A stretch of 64,000 nucleotides of DNA from Pestalotiopsis fici W106-1 (GCF_000516985.1 NW_006917091.1:2583399-2647398), one strand, 5' to 3'. Shown: positions 33,248 through 44,953, counted from the first letter of the stretch. Program-made: numbers and translations. Notes: generated from the letters alone by a model not told the origin.

Positions 33248-36200
33248 ATGGCCAAGACATTATCGGAGGCGGCTCGCGAGAGGGAAGCCCTCAAATACGC
33301 GACGGTTTTGTACGTGCCACTCAAGTGTAGTTCACAGAGACTGCAGTCACCTCGGGAGCTGACGATTTGACCCTACAAAGCTGCCACATCAAGGAGAGCT
33401 CAGAGCGATCGAAACCAGGAACTTCTCTATCCTCTTTCGATGCCGGACTCAATGCCTTTGCCCAGATTGGCGCGCTGAGGCTTGGCGCCGCCCGCTGCTT
33501 AATCTCCATCTTCGACCAGGACTACCAGTACGTTATTGCGGAAGCCACACCCTCGTCCAGCCTTGCAACCAATACCAGCCAGCCCGAGCACTTTTGGCTG
33601 GGATGCGCTGCGGTTACCCGGTCCTATACCGGTTGCGACCATCTCTTGACCGCTGCCAACAACCCTTCGACGGACGAATCGAAACTCTTATCAACACCGC
33701 TGCCCGTGTCTGTCGTACCCGACATGACCCAAGACACACGCTATCTGGCCAAAGATCATGTATTGAGTGCGCCGCACAACCGCTTCTACGCCGGTTCGGC
33801 CCTGCGGACCGCCAGGGGCATATGTATTGGCGCATATGCCATCTTTGATGACAAACCACGAGATGGCCTCTCCACGCCGGACATCGAATTTATGCAAGTA
33901 ATGTCTCGCGCCGTTATGAGCCACCTAGAGCTGCGCCGCTCTGCCGAGAGTGCTGGGAGGAGTGACCGAATGGTTCGAGGAATCGGCAGTTTTGTTGAGG
34001 GCAAATCGACCTTGTCGAACCTCTGGCGAGGCACCAATGCAGCAGCGTTTGAACAGAGCGGTACGGAGGGAAAGCTCAACAAGAATCAACAGTTTTTGCA
34101 ACAGGCGGACACTGACCGGGACCTGGCCATGCAAGAAAGCGCCTTTGAGTCGTCCCGTAATCTTTACCATGGGGCTGATGTGGCACCCCATCGCAGCCCC
34201 CGGTCGTCATTGGCAGCAGCAGCGCATGAGAGGAGCGAGAACGAGTCATCACCCGCGCCGTTATCTTCACTGACGGTGAGCGATCCCAACGGAGTTGTTT
34301 CTAGTGGCCAAGACTCTCGCTCTGTGACAGACAAGGCTTCCAAATCAACTAGATTTACTCTCCACTCAAACGCGTCAGTTACAAGCGGCGCTGCCAAATC
34401 TTTTGGTGACGAACTACACACAAAGGAGCTAAGGGAAGTATTTGGAAAGGCGGCCAATATCATCCGAGAATCAATTGAGGTGGAAGGTGTTGCCTTTTTA
34501 GATGCCACGATTGGTACCTTTGGGGGTCTAGTAGCAAGCAATTCCGACAGTGAAACAACCAGTTCGGAGTCGCAGCCCGATACGTCTGGAAGCGAGGGAC
34601 GCGAAGAGAAGGAAGATCCAGAGCAGAAATATTGCCGCATTGTTGGTTTTTCGACAACCGATGCATCAAGTATTGATGGAAAGCTCCATGGCAGCTCCTC
34701 AATTAACGTCCCCCAAAGGTTCTTACGTGCCCTCCTTCGACGATATCCTGCTGGCAAGACGTTTACTTTTGATGGTGTTGGAGAGCTTGTATCCGGTGAC
34801 TCAGAGGAGGACCGGCTTCGTGCTTCGGGCCCAACTTCTGGTCACGTCCAGGTGCCCTTGCAGGAGCGCAAACGCAAAGTCACGCAGTCCCGACACTCAG
34901 AGAGCGCCATGCTCACGTCCATACTCAATGGGGCTCGTAGCGTCGCAATGGTTCCACTATGGGACTCTACGCGAGAGAGATGGCATGCGAGTGCCTTTGT
35001 GTGGACGAGAAGCCCGGATCGAATTTTCTCAGTCGAAAAGGAAGTCAGCTATCTGAGGGCGTTCGGGTCGACTATAATGGCTGAAATCAATCGTATCGAG
35101 GCTGCGCATTCCGAGAAAATGAAGTCAGATTTACTAGGCTCTCTTAGCCATGAACTGAGATCTCCCCTGCATGGCGTATTAGCAGGTATCGAACTGATTC
35201 AGGACACCGAGCTCGATGCTTTTCAAGGAGACACACTGCACTCGATGGAATCCTGTGGTCGAACTTTGTTGGACGTCATCGAACATCTTCTCGACTACAG
35301 CAAGATGAACAGGTTCGTCAACTCGACGAAACCGACCAAATCGACGCAGTCTCCCAAACGAGCATCTAAGAATACTGACAAGACCCTGAAGAAGCAACAA
35401 CAGTCTTTCGAGTCCCAGATGGCACCACTAGCAACAGATGTTGACGTCAGTCTTCTGGTAGAGGAGACTATTGAGAGCGTTTATTCTGGATTCAGTTATG
35501 GCCGTTCTCGCGGAGCGCAGGCTGACCAGGCACTTGCGCCAGGGTCCTTGTACGACCAGAGTTCGTTTGCCTACCAGAACAATCAAGATTCACACCGCAT
35601 ATCCAACGGTTCCGTGGCTGTATATCTCGACATTGATGCAAATGTCACATGGACACGTCACGTTCAAGCGGGCGGACTCAGGCGCATTATGATGAACATT
35701 CTTGGCAATTCCATGAAATACACAAACAGCGGCTATATTTTGGTCCAATTGACGTTGATCAAAGTGCCGCTCAGGCGAAATTACAAGCAGACAAACCTGA
35801 AACTCACCGTCACTGATTCGGGTAAGGGTATCGACCCAGACTTTCTACGCGACAAGATCTTCACTCCCTTCAGCCAAGAGGACAATTTGCAACCAGGGAC
35901 AGGTCTGGGCCTAAGCCTTATACACCAAATCATTACCCTCCTGAATGGCACCATCACAGTGGAAAGCCAGCTGGGGCGCGGAACGAAGATGGAGGTCATT
36001 CTACCTCTAGCACAAGCGCAAATGGCGTCCGAAACTTCCGGTAGCTCAGGAACCGACGTTGACTCTCTAAAGGGCTTGAGGGTCAGTCTTCGTGGCTTCA
36101 AAACCAGTACAAACACGGATGGTCTTCCAAATCACCCCGCCCCTATAGAGGCTGAACTACTAGCGAACTTGTGCAGAACCTGGCTTGATCTGGAAATTAT

Positions 36201-37270
36201 TCCTGAAGATTCCGAGGAAATCCGACCAGACTGCATTATATGCAACGACCAATACTTTGACCAACTCACCCGAGGCCCGTCTGGAGTTTTGCCTCCCATT
36301 GTGGTAGTGTGTCAAAATGGAAGCATCGCACGCGCCCAATTGGACAAGAGTCGGAATAGGAGACGAAGTGACTTTTTCGAGTTTATTTCGCAGCCGTAGG
36401 TGGAGTTATTTTCTTTGGTGTACATTCATGTGACTAATGATTAATAGTATTGGCCCCCACAAGCTCTCCAAGGCACTGTTGTTGGTCATGGAACGTTGGA
36501 AAGTCTTCTCAGCCTCTCCGGAAGGGACCGCAGATGTATTGGCGATGCTTCATTCACGGCCCCTCACGATCGATCCCGGCAGCAGCCCCATAGATCAACA
36601 AACTCATAGGGTGGGTGACTCTCATGTTGATCCGACCTTGTCCCTTGAATCCCTGACCAAGGCTGTGGCCGAGCAGACTATTGACGAAGTGGACCATGTC
36701 GATGAAATACGGCCTGTAACAACACAAAATACTGGCGAAGGTAGTGAGACATCCTTGGGCTCAGGATACGAGCAGGGTACGGAATTCTTGCTTGTTGATG
36801 ACAATAAAATCAACTTGAAGGTAGAAGCCCCACTCCTGGTCCAACGACGTCTTTTTAACGAAGCAGCAGATCCTCTCGGCCTTTATGAAGAAGATGAAAC
36901 GATCGTACGAGAGCGCAAGCAACGGGCTAGAAGCACTACAAACTTATTCTGCCTCTCCGGGCCATTTCCGTTGCATTCTGATGGGTATGTTCCTCTTCTC
37001 GGTCTCTCATGTCGGAATATCTTTTTCTAACAAATTTCAGATATATCCATGCCGGTCATGGACGGCTTGGAGGCGACAAGGCGCATTCGGGAATTCGAGC
37101 TCTCGGAAAAGCTACCGCGCTCACTGATTGTTGCTCTGACTGGAATGGCATCCGGAAAAGTACAGCAAGAAGCTTTTGGCAGTGGTGTAGATTTCTTCTT
37201 GCCAAAACCTGTGCGCTTGAATCAGCTCACAGAGCTTCTCGATGATAAGGGGTTGGGAACCAAGACTTAA
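33248..37270 (+). CDS. Hybrid sensor histidine kinase (GAF-HisKA-HATPase-REC)
   Basis: Five exons. The last four are firm: about 33340-36395, 36448-36820, 36870-36984 and 37041-37270. Exon 1 starts at the ATG at 33248 (MAKTLSEAAREREALKYA), but its splice to exon 2 (donor near 33304-33314) is not resolved. Length is about 1,270 aa. A GAF-like sensor region lies at about 40-210 and a disordered Ser-rich stretch follows. HisKA sits near residue 610 (LLGSLSHELRSPLHGVLAGI, with the phospho-His). The ATPase has MMNILGNSMKYTNSG, DSGKGIDPDFL and GTGLGLSLIHQI. The C-terminal receiver has FLLVDDNKINLK, CILMDISMPVMDG with the acceptor Asp, and FFLPKPV. All phosphorelay residues are intact. It should signal to a histidine phosphotransfer protein; the stimulus is unknown. 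Confidence 0.88.
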
Positions 37271-37861
37271 GGCAAGAACTTCCGAGAACCGCTCGAAACT
37301 GTTCCCGCTCCACCAAGTCGAATGGGGCGGTAAGATGAATACAGCAGCTCGCGATACCACCGGCCGGCAATGCAAGGCGCAAGTTGACAACAGCGCCAAA
37401 TATCTCAACGTGGTGTGTGCCACGTTTGACCAAGCGCGGACTCCACAAGATGTATAGGAGCCACTAGGGGGTATGAGCTTCGGAGGCTCAACCAAGGAGA
37501 TGCATTGCAACAGAATGCATTGATTTTCGATTGCGAATCGAGTGGAAAAGCAGGCTCGGGAAGTCTAGTACGGCGCATACACATGTATATTCATATTCAA
37601 ATGGTCTGGGTAGGTGGTTGGTTGAAAAGCGTGCAAGACACTATAACATGTTGCACATGGCGTATTCTGGAATAGGGTATGTTGCGTGCGATCTATATTG
37701 CACGCAACATGATATCATGAGACTTTTCACCAATCTCAGCGATTACGGAGAGACACATTTATGAAACGATAGGCACGAGTACACGAGATACCCACTAAAC
37801 AATTAGAATAGCTGGCGCCAATGTCGGCGAGATTTCATGGTCTGTCTTGATTTCGGAGATG
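37271..37861. other. Intergenic between convergent gene and pseudogene
   Basis: 591 bp with no gene. It contains a perfect hairpin at 37679-37710. Confidence 0.5.
37679..37710. repeat. Perfect 11-bp inverted repeat
   Basis: ATGTTGCGTGC and GCACGCAACAT flank a 10-nt spacer. It lies about 400 bp past the kinase stop and about 150 bp past the pseudogene 3' end. Confidence 0.75.
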
Positions 37862-38537
37862 TCAACCTGTCCGCTTGGCGAGCCTTATTACTTGAGAATC
37901 TGTCGACTTGCCCTTTGCAGAGCCTACACCGGCAATTCGTGATTCGATGGCCAAAGCATTCTCCCTACCAGGACCCATGGTAAACAAGAACTCATCAAGG
38001 CCGACACCGCCATACACGAATTGGTTGAGCAAGAACCAGGAGATACAACTTGTTGACTCGGAAAGACAAGGAGGCCGGTGTTTCAAAGATGGCGCGCCAG
38101 GATTCCGTGCTGGTGCCGTTAGAACTTGGAATGCTGAGTCCCATGTGATAGAGGCGGAGGGTAAATTTGGACTTGAGCAATTGCTCCATGGCTGCCAGCA
38201 CGTCCTGGCCGCCTAGAATGAACTGTTGGACTACAAGACCAGGGGCGTCATCTGCAGTCGCAACACCAATAGTTGAATTCTTGTCTTGATCCGTGTATGT
38301 ACCAGCGTAGGTAGATTCGGTCTCGTCTTTGGCCTGGGCCCAGAATGTAGGAATAAAGTTGTTGGCCAAGATATCTGCCGTAACCCGCGCCTGGGGACCT
38401 GAATGCACTCCTGCTGCCAAGATATTCATGCCCACATTGAGGTCAGGCATGAGCGCTTGTACACCAGAGTATTTGCCAAGGTCACCCGTCTTGGTATAGA
38501 TCCAGGAATTTGGAGCGCCGGCAGACCTGACAATCAT
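37862..38537 (-). pseudogene. Truncated, frameshifted beta-lactamase-like (serine hydrolase) gene
   Basis: Only the C-terminal third of a fungal beta-lactamase/transpeptidase-like protein remains. One frame (38537 to about 38055) gives SWIYTKTGDLGKYSGVQALM, NVGMNILAAGVHSG and TESWRAIFETPASL. The homology then continues in another frame (about 38060-37862) with STSCISWFLLNQFVYGGVGL and DEFLFTMGPGRENA. A single-base indel near 38060 explains the switch. The catalytic N-terminal domain with the SxxK motif is absent: upstream of 38537 the sequence becomes AT-rich with no homologous reading frame. A splice acceptor (TTGTCAG) near 38530 suggests the remnant begins at an old exon boundary. Members are usually secreted hydrolases of unknown substrate. 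This copy is almost surely dead. An assembly error could mimic the frameshift but not the missing 5' part. Confidence 0.7.
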
Positions 38538-40524
38538 TAACGAGTGAATTGTTATTGTAGCAAGTCTATTATCGAATTACGCATAGAGTATATTTACGGT
38601 TATGTCTTACACGGTCGACAGTGGAAGCCTCTATTTGATCATATCTAGAATATTTGCCAAAGTTCCTGCCACTGTCATCATCTTCCCGCCAAATAGCCGT
38701 GCTTGGAATCCTTTTTTTTCACATCCAATATTCTTCATTGGTAAAGATTAAAGTAAATAGAAATCCCTTGTGATCCCTAATTGGGCATATGTCACAAATA
38801 TGCAGCGCACAATTCGCTCAACTTTGCAAAGTATTCCCCTCAAGAAATAGACTATCTAAACTGACGTCCCTAATTTTCAAATGATTTCTTTCCCACCCCG
38901 ATCTGGACAGATTGCTATACTGGCAACTTCTCGCTTAGGTTTTCCTTCATTCTCCTGCTGAACATACACCAGGAGAGTATTACTACAGGCGTTATGCTGA
39001 TTATGATGGCAGGTTAGAGCCAAATGTAAGGCGATGAAACATTTTCGCCTCCTATTGGAGATTTATATAAAAAAGGACATGGAGAATAGTAACTTTATTA
39101 TTGATCAGATCCTGACAATTTCATTTTGGAGGCCCATACTTACCGATACGAATGTTACAGGCAAGAATATTATGGTGAGTACAGCAATAGAGCTGATTTG
39201 CCCGAATTTTGTCTTGTATCCGAAGCAGTTCTTAGATTAACTTGGGTATCCTGGTACCCAATTTAATTCCACAACCGGATCTATTAGTAAAGTTCACCTT
39301 AAAGACGAGGCTGCTCACCATTTGAGACACAAGCGTAATGCCATCAATTACCATGGTACATTCTCGAATGTTCGCTTCATACTCGCAAAGAATATCGACG
39401 AGTCAATTTTCGATCCGTCTGCCTGTCTAAATGCATCCAGAGTGCCGTTGAGATGTGTCAACATCGCTCTAAGATTTATATTTGACTCAAGTTTTAGGTT
39501 CATTCAGACTGGTTGTTTGTACAGAGGGTGTCCTCGGTTAACGTTCGCATTTGTAATGCCGATAGAGGAAGGACAAATATAGAAGACAACTAACTTATGC
39601 CAAGCATAAGAGCCTTTATAGCCATAAGTAGGCATGTACCGTCTAATGCACCACCTAGAGAACATTATGATTCTTCGATTCCTCTTAAGGTCGAAGCCTC
39701 CGGTAATGACCAATAATTTGGCGAAATATCAGAGTCCCGATATGGCCGCTCATTGTCTGTGTCATTTGAATGCTTCAGAGAATCTATCATTCATTTGCCC
39801 CCCTTACGTCCTATGATATGTACAGTCAAGAAGCGTGGAGCTTACACTAAAATTGTGTAGAAGCCCGGTAAGAGTGCTGGAACGGCCTGATTTCCGTATG
39901 CTTACTGGTGCATCTTAGCGAATCGCATAATAACCACCACACAGTATTCGCGATCCGTAACTTCGGGAAAAGGATTGGCTCTGAAGGTTTGATACGTTGG
40001 GCCTTTGATGTATCGAGGTTTATTATTTCGAATCTTACACTTATTAGCCTGGCAATTCCACCTCGAACCCGAATACTCTGCTCGACGAACCAGCTTCGGT
40101 GCCAAGACCCACAATGTCTGACACGAGCTTGAGCTATGAACGACCGATTGAATATTCATGCATACAAATCTTCGTTCGGAGCATTGGAGTATCATATCAA
40201 AGGCGTTTACAATGTATTTTGAGCAATTTCTGAAGGTGGTTGATTCGTGCTGGCCGTCCCGGGTGCGGAGCAACAAATCCGAATTCATGCAAAAAATAAT
40301 CATTCTAAAGAAATGTTCCGTCATTTGCCAGCCTCTGGTGCATCCTTCCGGTGTCACTGATTTCCCATGGTATTGTGCGACTTCAATCATTTTCAAGTTC
40401 TACACTCTCATACATGCACGTGAGCTGGGCCGCATTCTTATCGATCTTCCACTGCAGCGACACCCTTGGGCAATGTCTTCTTTAGTCACAGTCCTATCAC
40501 ACTGCCGCTATGCTAAGTCTTCAT

Positions 40525-40569
40525 TGTACCAATCTGCTCTGTACCCATCTGCTCTATATCAGTCTGCTT
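40525..40569. repeat. 15-bp tandem repeat, three copies
   Basis: TGTACCAATCTGCTC, TGTACCCATCTGCTC and TATATCAGTCTGCTT follow each other without spacer. Confidence 0.7.
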
Positions 40570-40734
40570 ACCACTGTGCTACATAACCCAGTACTGGGCA
40601 TTGTTGCCAACCTGATCATCGCCAGTCTACGTATCACACCACTACTAAGTCCAGTACTATGGATTGCATAAAGCTGTTTCACCGCTGCAATACTCACTGG
40701 TTCGATGCTTAATGACAGGGCTTAGACAGTACTT

Positions 40735-40782
40735 ACCATCACGAGACTTAAATATCACGATACTTACCCATCACGATGCTTC
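40735..40782. repeat. 16-bp tandem repeat, three copies
   Basis: ACCATCACGAGACTTA, AATATCACGATACTTA and CCCATCACGATGCTTC are consecutive. The shared core is ATCACGAKRCTT. Confidence 0.7.
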
Positions 40783-42301
40783 TCTTCGTGGTGCTTGTGG
40801 GGGAAAAAAAAGGAGAGGCGGAGCCAGGAGGTGGCAAAGTCGACTTCGGTGTCACAGGTCAGTATATATATACACGTAATCGGAAATTTTCCACCCTCAG
40901 TAGCTGCTAACACACTCCAGCTACTGCCAGCAGGAATATCGTGATAGCCTAAAGGCTGATGAACTAAATTACGAAAAGTTTCGCGCACGGAACACATCGT
41001 GTAGAAAGAAAACGGCGCCACTACGAACTTGCACGGGATCGGGCAGCACGAATACAGAGTGGAAAAGGCCAGGATTGCGAGGGATCAAAATTCGACGACG
41101 TAATTTCGCCCTGGGAAGTGACGCCTGACTCGGGAATGCCACAGTCGCGAGTTAAAATAGAAGTCATATAGGATTGGATTATTAGGTAGCCGCAGCCTTT
41201 AAGGCGGTTATTCCCGGTCCGACTCATGGCAAAGACAGCGGGGTTGGACACGTCAATCTGCAGACTTTCTTTACAGGATGACCCGTGACCCCATCACAAA
41301 GAAGGTATGGGGATGCTCTGGGAGTGCATGGGCCAGGCACATATCAGGCGAGGATTTACCGCCAACCAATCATTGAGGTTATGCTCGTTGCTCTACGCGT
41401 ATCGGGCATTATCGCGTCGTTGAGTCGCGCCCGGCAACGCGTAACATGCGAAAGGCTGTATGTAATCAGGGGCGGTGTAGCCCGGCTTATTTCCCAGTCC
41501 GCATCATGAGCGACGAGGCTGAATTGATTTGAATCTTGAGCTTGGTCCCAGCCCGTCGTTATATCTGGCCAATCTAACATTATCTTTCTTTACCCTTTAC
41601 GGCTTGATCACATTACACCTTCCGTGGCTGTAATGGTATATATCTTTACAAAGGTAGTTTCCCCAAGGTTTGGGAGTCTGGTTAGGGCTGTGCCAGGAAG
41701 GCATGATCCAGGCACGACTGAAAAACGGAAATGTGTGATGAACAATTGTGGTAGATGGCCTAGCTTTGATGACTTTCCTCAATCCGTAATCACAATAAAA
41801 CCATCGTTCATCAACGGGAGTTTCCCAGTTTTCCCTATTGCTAATTGCCTTCCTACGAATCTGCACCTAAGTACTCCGTAACCTTCTATCATCATCACCT
41901 TTTCCCTGAAAACCTTCTTTTCTCCGCTGTCTCGCTGAAGTCCCTGATGAACACGGCCGGTAGTCCGATTGGCGACTCGGACCGATCAAGTTGAAATAAC
42001 GTTTTGAACAATTAATTCTAACAGCACCTTTTCGGCGCCATGATCGAGTGACTCACAAGCCAGGGCATAAGGTTTGAGTACGCCGTTTGTGTTGACATAC
42101 AAACATGTAAATAAGAAAGAAGTGGCCTAACACGGGACTCTGCTGCCTCTACCTTCCTTCACACCAAAATTTCACCCAAGCCTTGTTCTTTCTCAGTGGA
42201 AACCATCACATATATCAACCCCAAACCTCTACCTCCCATCCAGTAAGCTCCAACGCATACAATCTGAACTCACATCTGGGCAATTTTCAATTGTCATCAA
42301 A

Positions 42302-42910
42302 ATGGCCAAATCAAAGAATCGCGGACCTAAGCCAATGGCTGCCTCATCTGCAGCATCTTCACCTCAAACTACCTCAGCTTTAGGAAACAATCCCTTCTTG
42401 GGCTATAAGATTCGCGTCCTACTTCACGATCTTCGCAGCATGTCAAAGGACCGCGCCTCAGAGCAAAGAACTCTAGCAACGACGGATGCCCTGTACATCA
42501 GCGGCCCATACTTCACACCCGAGGAAGTTACATGTGTTAAAAACGCTGTCATCGACCATGAAATCCCGTCGATAGAAGACAACGAATACGGCGACAACGG
42601 CGAACAAGACGATGAACCCAGCCGATACAAAGCCGCAACCGGCATCTCCCACCCAGCAACCGTGGAGACAGCCATTCATACCAGAATGGCTCGCTTTCTA
42701 GACAAGCGCAAGGCAAGCGGCGATGCACGACCATGCGGCCCGCATGACATAGCGCCCTTATACGAGGCCGTGTTTGGCATACAGCAAGACGAAATGCGCA
42801 ACGAAAAATTCCTGGCAAGGCTACAACGTCAGGGACTACCACGCATTGAAGATGGGCCGACCGCTGCAGGGTCAAAATCTACGACGAAGCAACAAAAGGC
42901 CAGGAAATGA
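42302..42910 (+). CDS. Hypothetical 202-aa protein
   Basis: Intronless, starting at an ATG in an A-rich context (CATCAAAATGG). Coding-like composition contrasts with the AT-rich DNA to its left. The N-terminus is basic and Ala/Ser-rich (MAKSKNRGPKPMAASSAASS). The centre holds GYKIRVLLHDLRSMSKDRAS, SGPYFTPEEVTCVKNAVIDH and an acidic stretch (NEYGDNGEQDDEP), then PCGPHDIAPLYEAVFGIQQ. The C-terminus is Lys-rich. There is no signal peptide, membrane span or domain I recognise, so it is probably nuclear or cytosolic and structured only in the middle. No function can be offered. It stands alone between a gene desert and a possible LTR remnant, which could mean a lineage-specific gene. Confidence 0.65.
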   Translation: MAKSKNRGPKPMAASSAASSPQTTSALGNNPFLGYKIRVLLHDLRSMSKDRASEQRTLATTDALYISGPYFTPEEVTCVKNAVIDHEIPSIEDNEYGDNGEQDDEPSRYKAATGISHPATVETAIHTRMARFLDKRKASGDARPCGPHDIAPLYEAVFGIQQDEMRNEKFLARLQRQGLPRIEDGPTAAGSKSTTKQQKARK

Positions 42911-43284
42911 TTGTCGCAATGTCCCACTGAGCCATTGGCGCAAAAGTGGGAGCTTCACACCCAGCTCAGGCTGGGTAGTGTAGAGACGATGCAACAATAA
43001 TTATCCAGCCCACGAAACCCAGCCAGCCACCTTGTTTACCAGCCATGATCACGTTTGTCGAAAGCATTATTACCATCTGCAATCAACACTATCGAATCAA
43101 TTCAGCCATCAATATCCATGCGAGGCACAAACGGCAGAAGGCGCGCCCAAAGTGGTACGCAGTGCTACGTTGTACCGACGTCCCGTCTCGATCACAAATT
43201 GCAAGGCCGCTGCAGCTTGGAATAATTGCATTTGCGGTATCGTACGAGTATAGCTTCTAGGTAGATAGTACAGACAGATATGGC

Positions 43285-43810
43285 TAACCAGTTACCACAG
43301 CCACGCTGTGGCTAGCGGGCGCCAACGGCCAGACGCCTGAAGGCGTTATTTATAGCGCATCGTACGAACGGAGGAGTTCCCCTCTTCCCTTGCACGTCAC
43401 GTTGAATAATAGATCTATTTGCCGTCACCCGTTGTACGAGGAGAAATCCATTCGGATGGTGAAGCCATTCTACACTGATCAGTGTTCACCGGCTTTGTGA
43501 ACACAGATTGGCAAGAGTGAAGAGATAACAGTTCGTGCGTACGTACGGTAGTGCGTAGCAGTCTTGTTATGCTATATCCTATCGAGTCTGAAGAAGTCAG
43601 ATAGAAGACTTGTACTAGTTCTTTACCGTACGAAGGTGCCTAAGTCTGCAACAGATCCTTCGCCTTCCCACGTACGACGCAAAGGACTACAAGTGTGTGC
43701 CACTACACAACGACCATGAGTTCACTGGACCCCGCCGAGGGCGCAGCTACCGATGCGCACAAGACGAGTGACGGACCGGAATTAGGGAGACGCCGATTAA
43801 TGCCGTAGGT
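43285..43810 (+). mobile_element. Possible solo LTR / retrotransposon 5' remnant
   Basis: A GC-balanced segment unlike its flanks holds palindromic GCCACGCTGTGGC near 43302, a TATA-like TTATTTATAGC near 43348, AATAATAG near 43405, and a transcript-like stretch ending in CACAACGACC directly before an ATG at 43717. That ATG opens a short ORF (MSSLDPAEGAATDAHKTSDG...) that stops after 30 codons. LTR-leader-gag start is one reading. No second LTR, primer-binding site or polymerase was found. Confidence 0.3.
43472..43504. repeat. Overlapping palindromes (alternative hairpins)
   Basis: ACACTGATCAGTGT (43472-43485) is a perfect palindrome. It overlaps GTGTTCAC / GTGAACAC (43482-43489 and 43497-43504, 7-nt loop). 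The two structures are mutually exclusive. Confidence 0.75.
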
Positions 43811-44039
43811 AAGGTGTAGGGGTTCCATGTGGGCCCAGTCTCGATACGCCAATCACGACAGCATCCGAGATTAACTTGCCCGTAGCCACGCTAGTGTTGT
43901 CAATTGGGCAGTACCTTTTTTTCTTTGACACCACTTTGATCTGGGACTACGTAAGAAAGCAGACAACCAATGTTGGAGCAAACTGAAAACAGAGTGTATC
44001 GGTAATATTTCAAATGCAGATTATTCTATAATATTATAG

Positions 44040-44953
44040 CTAGGGGAGTTCGACCGGCTGCATGCGCGGCTTTGGCTCTGTATAAATCTCCTGGGGTTCC
44101 GCGACGCCAAGCTCAGCCAATGCAGCCTTGTCGTCAAACTCGGGCAGATCGGGCAGACCGGGATGGGGTGTCACTGGCGAGGGTGTAAATGCGGACCAGG
44201 AAGACTGCATGCGCTGCTGCTCTTGACGGTCCGACAAGGCAATCATGAGGTCTCGCACGCGGAGATCCTTCTTTCGTCTATCTGTTTCCAGGCATGCTCT
44301 GATGAAGAGTATAAAATGAAGTAGACTATATCGGATTAGCTTATGGCTATGGATGATGATGCGACAGGAATATAGTGCGAACAGCAGGAAATGGAGTGGG
44401 AGAACTCACGACATGATGGCTGTGGTCGCACACAGAAAGTTGAGAACTGCCCGCCAACTCGAGCTTGTTCCTTGTACGACCGAGTTGGGGTCTTTAATAA
44501 TAGTGTAACTCTGATATCCGGCCGAAGTGAATCCTCCAAACCAGAGAATGCAATATGCTGCAATGTGCCATTTCAATTTGATCTTGTCTTCTCGCATGCG
44601 CACGAGAATGAGGTCGGTCGCGTTCCATATTATGCTGACAACTCCCTAGAGATGTCCAAATTAGCATGCCATTCATGCCTTGTACATAGGCTTGTTGAAG
44701 GGAATGTGTGTCTGCTTACAAGAGGTAATGTCAGAGCTGGATCAAGTAGTTTCGGAATACCCGCCCACAACGCTATTGTGATTGCGGCGGTGAGTACTGC
44801 AAACGCCAGTGCCGCGAGTTGGTATTTCGAGTTTGTTGCCATCCATTGTCTTTGGAGTTGAATCAAGGGTGAGTCCATCCAGTTTTCGTTTTGCTGTGGA
44901 TCAGGCCCAGGAGTTGTGGGAGATGGTTTATCCATGTTACCAACTTGCTTCAT
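44040..44953 (-). CDS. Four-TM membrane protein with cytosolic tail
   Basis: Three exons: 44953-44720, 44645-44410 and 44325-44040, giving 251 aa. The introns start GTAAGC and GTGAGT and end TAG. The start at 44953 could instead be an in-frame ATG at 44935. Four hydrophobic segments are seen: LAALAFAVLTAAITIALWAG, GVVSIIWNATDLILV, IAAYCILWFGGFTSAGYQSY and LNFLCATTAIMSLLHFILFI. A charged C-terminal tail (TDRRKKDLRVRD, then a Pro-rich end) follows. The layout recalls MARVEL-like four-span proteins of fungi, but no signature is decisive. A second four-TM gene of the same orientation and exon number lies just upstream. Function is unknown. Confidence 0.75.

Larger units (their letters stand above)
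38538..42301. other. 3.8-kb gene-free region, AT-rich in its left half
   Basis: No ORF here has domain-like sequence. About 38540-40250 is visibly A/T-rich with many stops in all frames. The part after 40400 has more balanced composition, two small tandem arrays (40525-40569, 40735-40782) and fragments that look like decayed repeats. The composition fits old transposon DNA altered by repeat-induced point mutation, but no recognisable transposase or polymerase remains. Confidence 0.5.
42911..44039. other. Intergenic with possible LTR remnant
   Basis: No full gene. The ORFs at 43032-43260 are unsupported. The segment about 43285-43810 has a promoter-like and leader-like layout described separately. 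Confidence 0.4.

Noticed and set aside
40525..40782. Tandem arrays considered as a CRISPR-like array
   Set aside because: Units are contiguous without spacers, degenerate and only three copies; the genome is eukaryotic.
43045..43260. 71-73-codon overlapping ORFs after the 202-aa gene
   Set aside because: Overlapping frames with no composition or motif support.
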